A stretch of DNA of 60,000 nt from Cryptomeria japonica (Eukaryota; Streptophyta; Pinopsida; Cupressales; Cupressaceae), in NCBI RefSeq assembly GCF_030272615.1, contig NC_081415.1, positions 630,147,240 through 630,207,239 on the forward strand, read 5' to 3'. The translations under genes and the position numbers were made by a program. This document shows positions 22,072 through 34,098 of this stretch, piece by piece. The notes beneath the pieces were generated by a model that saw only the letters and a program-made list of their open reading frames with translations, made no database searches and was not told where the DNA came from. Position 1 is the first letter of the stretch. Every line of letters begins with the position of its first letter.

Positions 22072-23690
22072 TCTCTAGGTCTATATCTCCCTTTGTATCT
22101 CTCCCTTACTTATTAACCTCATACATAGCTCCCTCCCCTAATATCTCTTATACTCTCTCCTTCTCTATACCCTCTCTCTATTGTCTAGGTTAGAACCTCT
22201 CCATCCTACCCTCTATGTCTCTCCCTCTCTCCCCTTTCTAGGTTTTCCTCCTTCCCTCTCAACCTCTATACCTCTCCATCCACGTCTCAATAGGTTCCTC
22301 TCTCTATCCCACTCTATCTATCTCTCTCCTCTCTTTGCCATCTAGGTATATATCCTCTCTCTCACCCTCTAGGTATCTCACCTCTCTATCTATCCCCTCT
22401 TTATTTTTCTACCTCCCTCTCCACCACTCTCTCCATCACCCCTTACCCATCTCCCTTTACAAAATCTCTCCTTTTCTTATCTATCACCTCAACTCTTTAT
22501 CTTACATAAACTCTAGACCTATTAATCTCCCTCTCTTAGCTCTCCTTCTCCTCTCTCTAGGACTCTCCTATACTCTCTCCCCCTCTCTCTCACCTTCCCT
22601 CCTTATCTCCATATCTATCTTTCCCTCCCTCCATCTCTCTTCTCCTCTTATTGTCTCCCTCTACTCTCTCTCAATTTTTGTGAACACAAAGTTTCCCTCC
22701 CAACCTCTCTCTCCATCTCATGTCTCTCCTTCCCTCCATCTTTACCTCTCCACCTCTCCCTCTTTGTCTTGTTACCCACCTCTCTCCCCCCCTCTATCTC
22801 CTTCACCTTTATCTCTCCACCATGTGTCTCTCACCTCTATATCTCTCTCCTTTATAATTCTTTCCTCTCCCCCTCCTTAACCCTCTTTGTCTCTTTGTGA
22901 ACTTATTTCTCTTATTTTCTTCTCTCTCCCTTACCTATCTACCTCTTCCCTCTCTAGATCTCTCAATCATTCCCTACCCACCTCTCGCTATCTCCTTAAC
23001 TCTCTATTTCTCTTTATTATTCTCTCTCTCTCTCCTCTTCTCTCTCCCTCTCCTCTCTAGTTCATCACCTCTCCCTCCCTTGTATAGGGTTTAGATAATA
23101 GGTTTTAGTATATAAGGTTTATGGTATAGGGTACAAGATTGATGGTACATAGTTTAGGGTACATAGGGTTGAGGGTACTGGTCATATTGATACTTCCCTC
23201 TATCTCTCCATCTTCCTCTATATCTTTTTTATCACCTCTCTCTCCCCTCTCTAGGTCTCTCCCTCCCTTCCTCTATCCCTCTCCATCCCCCCTCCCTCCT
23301 TACCCTCATATCTATCTCTCTACACCACTCTATCTTATTATCTCTACCTCTCTTATTCTCTCTCTCCATTGTCTAAGTCATCACCTCTCCCTCCCAACCT
23401 ATCTCTCTACTTTTTAGGTTTCTCCCTACCTCCCTCTCTACCTCTCTAATTATCCATTCTTGTATTATTACCCACCTCTCTTTATCCCCTTCTCATCTAT
23501 CTCACTGCTCTCTCCCTATGTAAGTCTCTCACCTCTCTCTCCCCATATAGGTATCTAACTCATCCTATTTACCCCTCTCCATTTATGAAATATCTCTCTC
23601 TCTCCATTAACTTCTCTATCTCTTCCTTCCCAATGTCCCTCACTCCTTCCTTGTCTTAATCTCCCTTCATCCATTATCTCTCTTTCTATC
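21335..23690. repeat. Pyrimidine-rich low-complexity tract, 2.35 kb
   Basis: The plus strand is built almost entirely of degenerate ctctccctc / tatctctc words. A pure TC microsatellite lies at about 22017-22071. It is broken by spacers of another composition near 21880-22010 and 23083-23190 that share agggtatag-like and acatagggttgagggta words and lie about 1.2 kb apart. Long ORFs made of Ser, Leu and Pro come from the repeat and are not genes. Confidence 0.9.
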
Positions 23691-23692
23691 TA

Positions 23693-23760
23693 TTTGATAT
23701 AGTGTTTAGAGTATATAAATTGTTTAGGGTATAGGTTTTAGGGAATAGGGTCAAGGAAAT
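23693..23760. repeat. Central spacer between pyrimidine and purine halves
   Basis: Words such as tttagggtataggttttaggg mark the switch of strand composition. They resemble the plant telomere repeat TTTAGGG, but only a few degenerate copies exist. The same kind of spacer occurs at 21880 and 23083. Confidence 0.5.
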
Positions 23761-24394
23761 GATATACCTAGGGAAGATGGAGAGGTGAAGGAAGAAAGAG
23801 ATGAGAATAAGAGAGTATATAAAGAGACAGTTGTAATGGGGGTGGGAGAGAACTATATAGGGTACATATAAAGAGATGATAGACCTAGAGGGGGAGAGAG
23901 AGGGGTGAGATAGATAAATTGGGATAGAAGAGGATAGGTGATGACTTAGGAGAATGAGAGAGAAGATGGGGTAGAAAGAACTAAGAGAAAGAGAGGGACA
24001 AGGAGGGAGAGGTAGATGGGTGAGGAAGAAAAATAATAAAATTATAGATAAGGTCAATAAGAGAGAGAGATGGGTAAGAAGGTAGGGAGAGGAGGGAGGT
24101 AAATAACTAGAGAGGGGAGAGATATAGAGGTGAGAGACCTAGAGATTGGAGAGAGAGAGATCAGTAAGTAGATAGGGATGGAGGGGTAGAGAGGTAAAGA
24201 GGGAGGGATGGAGAAAATTATAGAGGGGGAGAGAGAGATTAGGTGGGAGGTAAAGGTAGAGTGATCAAGAGAATGGAGAGAGATGGGTAAGGGAAATAAT
24301 AAGAGAGGGAGAGTGAAGAAGAGAGTGAGCGATGAAAGGATAAAGATGGGGGTAAGGAAGAAAGGAAAGGTAGAGAGATATGAGAGATCTAGAT

Positions 24395-24491
<97 letters not shown>

Positions 24492-25825
24492 TGAGATAGA
24501 TGGAGGATAGAGAAAGGTTGGCAATGAGATATGGATGGAGACATAGAGAGGTGGAGAGGGAAACTGGGAGAAACCTAGAGAGGGGAAGAGAGGATTTGAT
24601 GGAAAGATGATGTTGTAGGATGTGGAGAGAGAGATGGGGGTAAGGAGGGAGAGAGAGATAGAAAGGGAGAAGGGAAGAAAGGAAGGGAGATACCTTCAAA
24701 TGGGAGGGAGGGATAAAAGGAGACCCAGGGAAGGAGGAGGTAGAGAGGTGAGGGAAGAGAGAGAAGAGAAGGGGAGAGTTCAGAAATAGGTTGGGGTAAA
24801 GGGGGAGGGAGATAGAGGGGGGAGAGAGAGAGAGACAACTAGAGAGTGGAGAGATAGATAGATAGGTGAAAGAACTAGATGGGGAAAGAGAGATGAGAGA
24901 CTTAGATGGTGAGGGAGAGGATTGAGATAGATAGAGGGGGATAGAGAGGTGGGTAATGAGGCATGGATGCTGAGGTAGATAGGTGGAGACGAAGGGAGAA
25001 AGAAACCTAGAGAAGGGAGAGAGAGGTGATGACCTAGATAGTAGAGAGAGATAGTACAAGATGAAGAGAGAATAAAAAAGAGTGGGGTAGTAAGATATAT
25101 ATAGGGGAATGTCTGGATGGGTAGATAGAGAGGGAGAGGGGAAGAAATGGAGGTAGATACCTAGAGAGGGGAGGGAGGTCGAATAGGAGAGACAAAATAA
25201 ATAAGAGAGGAGTAAGAGGGGATGGATGGAGAGGTAGACATGGAGGGAGTGAGAGACTTATGGAAGGAGGAGATAAAGAGGTTAGTGGAGAGAGAGAAGA
25301 GGAGAGAGTTCATAAAGGGATAGGGTTAAGGGGGAGGGAGAGAGAGATAGAGAGACAAGGAGAGAACTATAGAGGGGATATATAGATAGGTGAGAGACCT
25401 AGATAGTGAGAGAGGAGTGAGATAGATAGAGGGGGATAGGGATAGGTGGGTAATGAGACCTATATGTAGAGGTAGATGGGTTGAGATGAAGGGATAGAGA
25501 AACATAGAGAGGGGGGAGAGAGGATGGGATGGAGAAGTGATGACCTAGAAAAAGGAGGTTGAGAATTAGAGAGGAAGAGAGAATAAGAGAGAGTGGGGAA
25601 GGGAGATAGAGAGGGAGAGGGGAAGAAAGGAAGGGAGAGACCTAGAGAGGGAAGGGAGGGAGAAGAGAAGAGATAGAAGAAAAAAGAGAGGAGTAAGAGA
25701 GGATGGATGGAGAGGTAGGCATGGAGGGAGTGAGAGACCTATGGAATGAGGAGATAGATAAGTTTGGAGAGAGAGAGGAGAGTTCATAAATGGATAGGAG
25801 TAAGGGGGGGGGGGAGAGAAAGGTG
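23755..25825. repeat. Purine-rich low-complexity tract, 2.1 kb
   Basis: This is the mirror of the preceding tract: the plus strand is degenerate gagagaggg / gatagagag words. Together the two halves form a large, imperfect inverted arrangement. A 90-base GA microsatellite lies within it and is listed separately. A run of G (gggggggggg) occurs near 25805. Minus-strand ORFs here (for example 24265-25059) are translations of the repeat. Confidence 0.9.
24398..24487. repeat. (GA)n microsatellite, about 45 units
   Basis: This is an essentially uninterrupted ag dinucleotide run inside the purine-rich tract. Confidence 0.95.
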
Positions 25826-26100
25826 GATGCTATGTTATGTTTTTTGCATTAAAAACAAGGGCACATTTTTTAGCCCTCCTTTCCGAAACCCTTAATCTCC
25901 ACCATTTTCAAAACAATTTAGGAGTTTAGAAAGTAAACTTAGAGCACTTTTACTCTTGTTCTTGTTGCATATTCAAATTTGAAGTGTAACTATGTTCAAT
26001 TTGTCATTGAGGTTCAGACTTTGTTGATTTCAAAAAAAATAAAAAAAGTGGCATCTTAAGACCCCCTTTTGGTACCACAACTTGGTGCACATACCCTTAT

Positions 26101-26748
26101 ATATTATTTTAATTATATTTATGTAATATTAATATTAATTGATCTTAATTAAATAACTATTAATAATTATAAAATTATATAATATAAATAATGAAATGAA
26201 AATAGGTATTTATTAATGACTAAATGAAAAATATTTAAATTTATGATTAAATGTTATAAAATTATATTGTATATGTTATAATTATTAAAAATAAAATTAT
26301 GGTTTTTAAAAGTATTAATAAAAAGTAGAATAATTTCCAAAAAATATTATATAAAATTATAATTATAAAAGATACATACTTGGGTTTATTTTTTTAATAG
26401 AAATATTTGTTGTGTAATGCTTGTAATGAAATAGTTTAAGTATATATTTTAATTTTAATTTTATTTAATTTAATTGGTGTGAATCAAATCCCTATACAAT
26501 ACTTCATTCAATTGATTACTTATATTTTCAATAGAGAGAGAGAGAACTCACTTTATTTACAAAATTATCAATAATAATAATAATAATAAAGTTAGTTAAA
26601 ATATATAGTTATTTTTTAAATATAAAGACATCTAAAAATAAACTTATTAAATCTATCATTCTTATAAATTTTCTCCTATAACACCAATTTTTTTCATGCA
26701 ATTGTAGATGAAAAATTTCTAGTTTAAAAATATAAATCTTCTTTATAA
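26101..26748. other. AT-rich flank without genes
   Basis: This consists of long runs of A and T words, with a short aataat run near 26570-26590 and gagagagaga near 26533. I see no coding sequence. Its right end supplies the target site of element E. Confidence 0.6.
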
Positions 26749-26753
26749 AAATC
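26749..26753. repeat. Target-site duplication of element E, left copy (AAATC)
   Basis: AAATC immediately precedes the TG of the 5' LTR and is repeated at 50963-50967 after the CA of the 3' LTR. Confidence 0.85.
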
Positions 26754-27890
26754 TGTTGGCTTGATGATGATTTTTGTAATGGATGACTTTATGTGTTGTC
26801 ATTGTTGGCGCATATATACACACACACATGTTCAAATTGTCATAGTCATCTTAGTTAAGACAAACTAGTACTACTCCTAAGTCTTTGTATTGCAAACTAG
26901 TATTATTTGCATAGAGAAGTCCAATCGGTTTTGAAGGTGTCTAACCAATATATGTAGTCAACCAGTATATGCAGGAATGACATGATACCAGCTTGGAGAT
27001 ATTGCAGAGATCATCAAAGAGGCAAACGTAGGACAACCGGTCTATGAGTTGGAAGAGGTTAACTCTTAACGAGTATCGATGTTCCAATCAGTTTCACTTA
27101 TTGTGTGATGTGTTATCACCGGTCATGATGAGTTATCCCTAACCGACAAAAATGGCGGCAATCTGTGATGTGTTATGAAAGATTATCCAGATACACTGCA
27201 CCTATGAAATTGTGATGAGGTTCCTGAGACGACATGAAATCTAATGTCTATATAATGGCATTGTGATGAGTTATTTTTATGATGTGAAATACAAGTGATG
27301 AGTTGGTGCGATTTATTGAAGGAGTTGCAGAGGATGTCAGTGTTGCAGTTTTGAATGAGAAGAAGAGGATCTATACAAGCAAGATGTGTTATTTCTAGAT
27401 CACACCACCTATTGTTTTCTAATCACTACAACAATTAAATCCCCTAACCGAGTTATCTCTAACAAGCTTCATTGTACAAATCCTCTAACTAGGTGATCCA
27501 TTAGTTTGGGTTTAAAATCCTCTCTCGAGGTTACTCCTAATAGGGTACTACCTTTAATAGGGTATAGCTCCTAATAGGGCTTTGAGATCTTTAACATGAT
27601 TCGCTCCTAGCATAGCAATTTGTAGACCTTAACCGGTCAGTTACCTATTATTGCAAATAGTTAACTTGTGAGTCCCATCTCACGGTGGTTTTTCCCAGTT
27701 GGGTTTTCCACATATAAAAACTTGTGTTATGGTGGATGTTTTACTTGTTGTGGATTCTTTAATATCACTTTGGATTGCATGCATAGTTTTAAGTAAACCG
27801 GTTAATTGTTTTTAACTATCTGTGTTTAAAGTGGTATTTTTTTTGTTGTCACTAATTCACTCCCCCTCTCAATGCTTTATAAGTCTATCA
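26754..27890 (+). mobile_element. 5' LTR of element E
   Basis: The LTR is 1137 bases with TG...CA ends. A TATA-like tatataa lies at 27249-27255. It contains the shared copia module (cggtggtttttcccagttggg near 27683) and ttcactccccctctca near 27856. Confidence 0.85.
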
Positions 27891-27892
27891 AT

Positions 27893-27905
27893 TGGTATCA
27901 GAGCC
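27893..27905 (+). promoter_or_regulatory. Primer-binding site of element E
   Basis: tggtatcagagcc stands two bases after the LTR. It is the initiator Met-tRNA type site used by most plant copia elements. Confidence 0.9.
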
Positions 27906-27952
27906 TAACTTCCTTAAGGCTTAATCACTTGGAAGGAAATCTTAAAGCCTTC

Positions 27953-29221
27953 ATGGGGGATATGAGTTATTTAGAGATGGATAGAGTGCTTGATGCAACC
28001 AAGGAAGAGATTGAAACCCCGAGGGTCAGATTTAAAGCTTCACAAATTAAAATGAGAGAGATGACTGATAAACTATTGGAGATCTCTGACAACAGTTCTT
28101 TAGATGTGGCCAACATTGATGCACTGGCTGAAGAAGTGGAAAAACTGAATGGTGAAAAGCTAAATCTAAGGAGAGAACTTGAAGCCCTAACAATCTGTAT
28201 GAGCCAAGAACTTGAAGCAAGAAGGGTAGCTGAAGACCTAATCAAAGAGAGAGATCATGAGATTTATAAAATCAAGCAAGAGAATACAACTTTGCATGAA
28301 CATTGGCATGAGGAGAAGGAAGAGAAAAAAAAATTTGTAGTTAGATATTGAAATGGCAATATCTCTAAGAGAGACTCTGACAAAACACAATGAAGATCTT
28401 ACCAGAGAGCTTGCTGAGGCTAATGGGAAGCTTGAAAATTTCAATAAGAGTTCTTCTATGCTGGATGAGCATATCCAATCTCAGAGGATGAAAGGTGACA
28501 CATATGGACTAGGTTTCAATACATTTGAGAAAGGAGAATCTTCCAGTACCAAGAGCTACATGCACAAAGGTAAAACTACTCCTAAGGCTAACAAGCCTAC
28601 CAGTAAGAAAGATTTTAAACTTGGACATACTGCTAATATGTGTAGAAGCAAACCTAATGAGAACACAATGTATAATACTAATGCTAGATATGTGTCTAGA
28701 ATATTTGAAGGTCATTGTTTCACATGCAACATGTATGGACATAGATCAGTTGAATGTAGATATGGAGTAAACAATCCAACACCTCGCATGAATCCAATAC
28801 CTATCGATGAATGGAGAAGGACCTATAATAGCCGAGGAAAAATGAACTAGCAAAAACCCTATGAAAACTAGTTCAGTCCATATGAAATGGAAAAGGTAAC
28901 AAATATGATTTGCACACTTTGCAATAATTATGGACACATGGCTATGACTGCAGAAGGAGAATTGGAAGAGGTAATGCAGGACCTTGGAGATCATCTGGGA
29001 TGGCCTACTATCATTATCACAAACCAGGACACATGGAAAAGTTCTGTAGAACCAGGAAGAACAAACCGGTTAACCACTCTGAAGATCAAAAAGGTAAGCA
29101 GAAGGTTGATGTTGAGGAAACCAGAGTGGAGATGAACAAAATCTGGAAGAAGAAGAGTGATGATAAGCCAACAGAAGAATCTAACCCTTCACCTAGTGTG
29201 GAGAATTATGCACTGGTGAAC
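27953..29221 (+). pseudogene. Element E gag: coiled coil plus three CCHC knuckles
   Basis: This is the nucleocapsid part of a copia-type gag. The likely start is the ATG at 27953 (MGDMSYLEMDRV); the earlier in-frame ATG at 27872 lies inside the LTR. About residues 15-130 form a heptad-rich coiled coil (ALAEEVEKLNGEKLNLRREL). The frame then shifts by one at a run of nine A (28325-28333) and continues from 28353. The motif SQRMKGDTYGLGF and a basic linker precede knuckle one (CFTCNMYGHRSVEC, 28716-28757). A stop at 28848 follows. Knuckle two (CTLCNNYGHMAM, with its last Cys in a shifted frame) is near 28914. Knuckle three (YYHYHKPGHMEKFC, near 29003-29045) has both first cysteines changed to Tyr. 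The usual N-terminal UBN2 part is missing. The layout resembles Sirevirus gags. Confidence 0.75.
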
Positions 29222-29224
29222 TGA

Positions 29225-29721
29225 GCTTTTCAACAAGCCTAAGGGGAGCATAGTAGTAAATCTACTTCTCGACCCCTTGAAGAGTGTATGGTGAGAGATT
29301 TTTGTATTTCGAGCTGTTTTATGAGAATTCTTGATATCATTGCCTATCAGTTTTTTTAAAGGATTACCGACTAGTTATATACCTATAGGTATAAGTGAGT
29401 TTTGTTAAGCGGTATATTAGGGTTTGTTACCCTATCGGTTGTGGAATTAATGCAGTGGGTAAGTTTATAAAAGCAAGTTTTACTAAGTTACTTTTACCCT
29501 AACTGCATTCAAAGAAGAGTTTTTGAGCACCTGCAGAGAGAAAAAGAGAATTGTTAGCTGATTGTGAACAAATTTGTGTTGTGGATCGAAAGCCAAATTG
29601 GATTCAAAGATTAGAGAAGGCAAAACGTGTGTGCATTCGAGAGATCAACTGGAAACTCTTCCAGCGCAAAGGGAATAAGGTATTCTTTTATTAAATCTCT
29701 CTCAAATCAAGATTATCCAGA
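29225..29721 (+). other. Non-coding stretch between gag and accessory ORF
   Basis: This is where protease and pol would normally begin, but none is seen. A purine-rich caagcctaaggggagcatag lies near 29237, resembling a displaced polypurine tract. The rest (29280-29700) contains no long frame and may act as the leader of the accessory ORF. Confidence 0.5.
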
Positions 29722-32479
29722 ATGGCACCATCGTCTACACAAGCAGAGAAACTTATGATTACTGCTGAAGCTATGGAGACTATGGAATCAAACAAAATAG
29801 AATCATATAATGCATTGTCTCAAGTTCCTAATGGTGTTATGATTAAAGGCGATTTATCCAGTTATATAGACTATAAAATTGAGGATCTAGGATCACTGTC
29901 AATCTATTCACAACTCAAATCTTTGTGTGATAAAAGCGGAAAAATCAAACCCGAATACATTAGGGTTTATGAAAAAGGTTTTCATAATGTGACATATTTT
30001 TTTGAATATTTTAAGGAAGAGCATGTTAGGATTATCCTTAGTCGTGTGCATGGAGAGAATATGTATCTTGACAGGTCACACACAATCATGAAGGAAGCAA
30101 TTCATGCAGTGACTAGTTTTTGGCAAACCGGTGAAGTACCAAAGTTGAGGATAATTTCAAAAGATATCATGATTGCACTGACTAAGACCACCACTGATGG
30201 TTGTGTGTTTTCGGTCAACAACATTACAGATCAAGCAGTCATATTTGCAACTATGGTCATTGGCTATAGGATATTCCATTCTAGCAGGATGAACAGTGTG
30301 ACATTTACTATTGTGCATGCAGTCTATTGGACGATTGTAAAGATTGCAGATTATGGCATGTGAGGCAATGAGGAACCAATTGATGTTGAACCTAAAATCA
30401 ATTAAGAAAGACAATAGTCAAAAGTTCAAGTATGGTCAATTGTTGATTGGTCTATTCTTCTATTTTCAGAATTTCCTACTAGGAATTGGTGGCATTCAAT
30501 GGTCGAAGGACATACCAGTTACAACTCAAATAAAGAACAACATTAAGGCTGTGAAGAACACATTTCATGTTGCCATGAACATATATTTTAATGAGTTCCA
30601 AAAGAAGATGAGCATGAGGTTAAGGCTACCTGATGATGTGGTGAAACACTTTGAAAAAGACATCTGTTTCACAGTCACCACTGAATTTTGCCTTATGGAG
30701 GTAGTTGAACCCAGGGAAGATGAGATAGAAGAAATGAGTTATGAAGTCAACTATGACTTATTAATCGGTTATGCCAACAAACTTTTGGAATCTCCCAAGG
30801 ATAAGAAGAAGAAAAGATTGGGAACTTATAGGGAATGGATTGCACCTGCTCAACCTAGTAGTGCCAAAAAGAAGAAGAAGAAAGTTGAGCAAGCACCTTC
30901 AGTGACCACCAGTACAAGGGTGACAAGAAGTATTCAAGTAAAAAAGGAACCGACACCCAAAGTATATGCAAAGAAGAAGACTGCAACAAAGAAGAGAGGT
31001 AGACAACTCATTCTTCAAGAAAAATCTGAGGATATTGACACTGAAGAGGAACCCAAGAAGATGAAATTGATTGGTAAGAAAGCCAAACCAGTAGGAGAAA
31101 TTTCAAAGAAAAGTACTCCTATTAATGTTACATCATACAAACCTATGACTGAATTTGAGAGAACATTAAAAATATTAGGGAGGAAACGGTTTGATAATGT
31201 GAAAGACTATTTTGATTCATTTGATGAAGAACAAAAACAACAAATTGTTCAAGAGGCAATCAACCACTTGTGTCAATACAATCAGCTACCTCAAGATATT
31301 GAAAAGGATATTTCCGATTCTTTGTATTCTATTCTTACAAATAAATGGAAAATGGTTGTAGAATAGGATCAATAAATTATTGATAGAGTTTTCATTCAAT
31401 ATTTTCCAGAGTTACCTAGAGATGAATTATTAACATTGCTTGATAATTTCAAAGGATAATTTCATTCTAGGTCAAGGAGATTGAAGTTATTGGTTGAAAA
31501 GGTTAAATCCATTGAAGATGATACTCATCAGATAGCTAAAGACATTCAAAGGATACATGAGCAATTGAAGTCTCATAAAAATAAACCTGACCAAACAGAG
31601 ACTGGAGCTCCACCAGAGGTAGACGAGGAAGAGATTATTACACTGGATGTTGTCTATCCTATTAAGAATAAGGATGACATGACTTCTCCATTGGTTATTT
31701 TCTTTATAGATGATACTAAAGAAATCTAAGACACTATTGATAGAACTAGTAATATCATTGAACCAGTTAAGGAACTCGTACAACAACCGGACATTACTGA
31801 TACACAAGAAGCAACTGAAGCACCGATCAATGAACTTAGTGTGGATATTCAACTGCCACTAGAAAAAAAACACCAAGTAGAAAATCAACTGCCATGAGTT
31901 GCTATAGCTACATAGGAGAAACAAATAGAGGCAGAGAAAGAGAAACCAGAGAAAGAGGTTGAAGTGAAGGAAACTGCAAAGAAAAAGGATGAAGAGAAAG
32001 AGAAAACAGAGAAGAAGATAGCAGAGAAACAAATAGATGAAAATGAAAAAGAAAAGGTAAAGCAACAAATTGATGAAGAGGATGACTCAATAAGCATTAA
32101 AGGACCTATAGATGTAGATAATATGAGTGCATCTGAACTAATGGATATTGTTATAGTGATACAATCTAGGGATCAAAAGAAAAGGCTAAAAGAGTAGAGA
32201 AAAGAAGCAAAAAAAATTCAAACTGTTGTTGATATTCTATCAAGTATCCTACCAGAGACTGACACTGGGAATTTGACTACCCCTATCAGCAAGCTTGGCC
32301 AGTTGGTTGTTGATACTTCTGATCAACTAAAATCTCTTTAAGAAGTTGCACAGACTTTAGCTGAAAAGAATTGTAGAAAGAAGAGGGGATAGAAATTATT
32401 GATAGATATTGATAAACGGAAGATTGCTTTATTTGTAAATAAAGATCTTTTGAGAACTGTTGTTGAAATTGGTGGAAGG
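29722..32479 (+). pseudogene. Accessory ORF of element E, N-terminal and middle parts
   Basis: This is a large unrecognised ORF, not a known pol or gag domain. It starts at the ATG 29722 (MAPSSTQAEKLMITAEAMET). Residues 1-213 are folded-looking (VIFATMVIGYRIFHSSRMNS). A one-base frameshift at about 30360 leads into the frame 30344-31366. That frame has a hydrophobic segment (YGQLLIGLFFYFQNFLLGIG, about 30430-30490), the conserved block CFTVTTEFCLMEVVEPR and a Lys-rich basic region (30860-31100). The frame then runs on, with stops at 31364, 31373, 31457 and later, through a Glu/Lys coiled coil (31900-32090, KEKVKQQIDEEDDS) to 32479, where the solo LTR interrupts it. Its homologue at 12.1-13.2 kb shares the order of blocks. 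Position and layout suggest a third ORF of a Sirevirus-like element, but the function is unknown. Confidence 0.65.
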
Positions 32480-32868
32480 TGTTGGCCATTTGGTGGAATT
32501 TCTTATGTGTTGCATTGATGTCAACACTAGTTGTTTGGATGCTTTATCGGCACCCTTCTGGTCCCGGTAGGTTGAGTGGTTTTTGGTTAACTTGGATTCG
32601 ACATGATCTGGTTAAGTCCGGTATAATCTGGTGATGGAATTGGCTTATTCAAAATTCCTATACTCAAATTTGGTCAATTGGTTTCAGTCTGGTGATTGGA
32701 TGTTAGCCCTCTTACACAGAAGATTGGTTTCTAGTTTTGACGAGGGTTTCACCAACAGATCTTTTGGTGGAGATCTTTGATGCATTGTATAATTGGTGTT
32801 GGTGCATCTTCTAAAGAGTTTCACAATGTTGTTGGTAATCTTCTTCGAGACTTGGCATTTGGAGATCA

Positions 32869-34098
32869 TGTTGGCAATATAACAAGGATATTGAGAAGGT
32901 TGTTGATGATTATGGACATAACTGATTAAAGATGTTTTACTGTCTTGATATTATTATTTTGTCATTGATGTCAAGAAATTGATTTTCTAATTCAGTATGG
33001 TGTTGCCATATCTTAAGAAACATGATATGAAGATCAGAAAAAAGTCGGTAAAGACACAGGAAAGAATATGATGAATAAGGGGATAAGTTATTCAATGGGC
33101 AACTCTACCGAGTCAAACAATGATGAGATCTTGATGTTTTAGATTGTTTTAACATCATACATATGTTGTAAAATGTAAAGGTTAATACTACACAATGATA
33201 TCAGGCAAAGAACCTAGTCGGTAAACCCTAAGGTTATCGCAGTTGGTTAATGAAGACAAAATGTCTACCGAGTAAAGTTTAGTATTCACCGAGTTGTAAC
33301 TGAGCTATAATAGAATGCATTAAATGTTTACATGTGATATTTAATGAAAGAAGTTGATGAGCTAGAGCGGATCAATGATTGGCAAGCTGTGGAAGAAGTT
33401 TGTTAACAAATCTAAGACAATGGAAAGTCGACAAGAAGATCTACAGCTTAGATTGAACCGCATTACCCTAACACAAGTTCCAAGATGATTGTGCAAGTTC
33501 TGAGGCAGGGTAAAACATTTTTCAGATTGTAAGATACAATGAAACTGGACAAGATTGAAGATCTGATGGCTATGATTGATCATGGGAAATGTGATCAAGG
33601 AGATTAAGTGGTTAGAAGATTGTTTATAAATAAGGAATTGTTGATAAACGATGTATGCGGGCAAGTGTATGCACAAGGATGCTACATAGTGATCACTGAG
33701 CATAGAAGCTTGAAGATCTATTGGAATAACAAAGTATTGACACCCAACAGATAGACAAGATTAGTTCTATGTCTAGATTGTGATTGAATAAATAAGAATC
33801 TGCTTTAGCATTTTAGATGTAAAGTTGCAGATAGATTGTATTACTGTTAGCTTGTGAAAGTAATAGGAAATCTCTTAATCGAGTGGACTTAACAGTCTTA
33901 TAAGTAAATCCTCTAACAAGGTGACATTCTAAATGAGTGTTTGAAATCCTTTGACAAGGTCACTTCTAACAAAGTGAAGATCCTAACAGATCTGAGGGAA
34001 ATCCCTTAACCGGGTCACATCTAGCAATGTGTTTTGTAATCTTTAACAGGATTGGCTTTTAACCGAGCATACTCTAGAAGAGTATATTTCTTAGTGGG
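32869..34098 (+). mobile_element. 5' LTR of the nested copia element, first part
   Basis: This matches 46850-48094 of the 3' LTR. TATAAATA lies at 33625-33632. The LTR is broken at 34098 by the gag-only element and resumes after its GTGGG duplication. Confidence 0.88.

Larger units (their letters stand above)
20906..26096. mobile_element. 5.2 kb terminal-inverted-repeat (foldback-like) element
   Basis: The ends are inverted copies of each other. The left end starts gggtaagtgcaccaag at 20906; the right end, read on the minus strand from 26096, starts gggtatgtgcaccaag. By eye 28 of the outer 30 bases match, and a second shared block (tgccacttttt) lies a few bases further in. TTAT stands directly outside on both sides (20902-20905 and 26097-26100), a candidate 4-bp target duplication. 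No transposase is visible, so the element would be non-autonomous. Inside are a perfect hairpin, a pyrimidine-rich half and a purine-rich half. The superfamily is not assigned: the 4-bp duplication does not match a common plant family exactly, though a 3-bp TTA duplication (PIF/Harbinger-like) with one extra base is possible. Confidence 0.75.

Noticed and set aside
23693-23760. Interstitial telomere repeat
   Set aside because: Only a few degenerate TTTAGGG-like words, not a tandem array.
22335-25787. Long ORFs rich in Ser, Leu and Pro on both strands
   Set aside because: They are translations of CT/GA low-complexity DNA, with no conserved residues.
27872-27952. Gag start at the ATG 27872
   Set aside because: It lies inside the LTR before the primer site, so it cannot be the start used in a normal element; 27953 is preferred.
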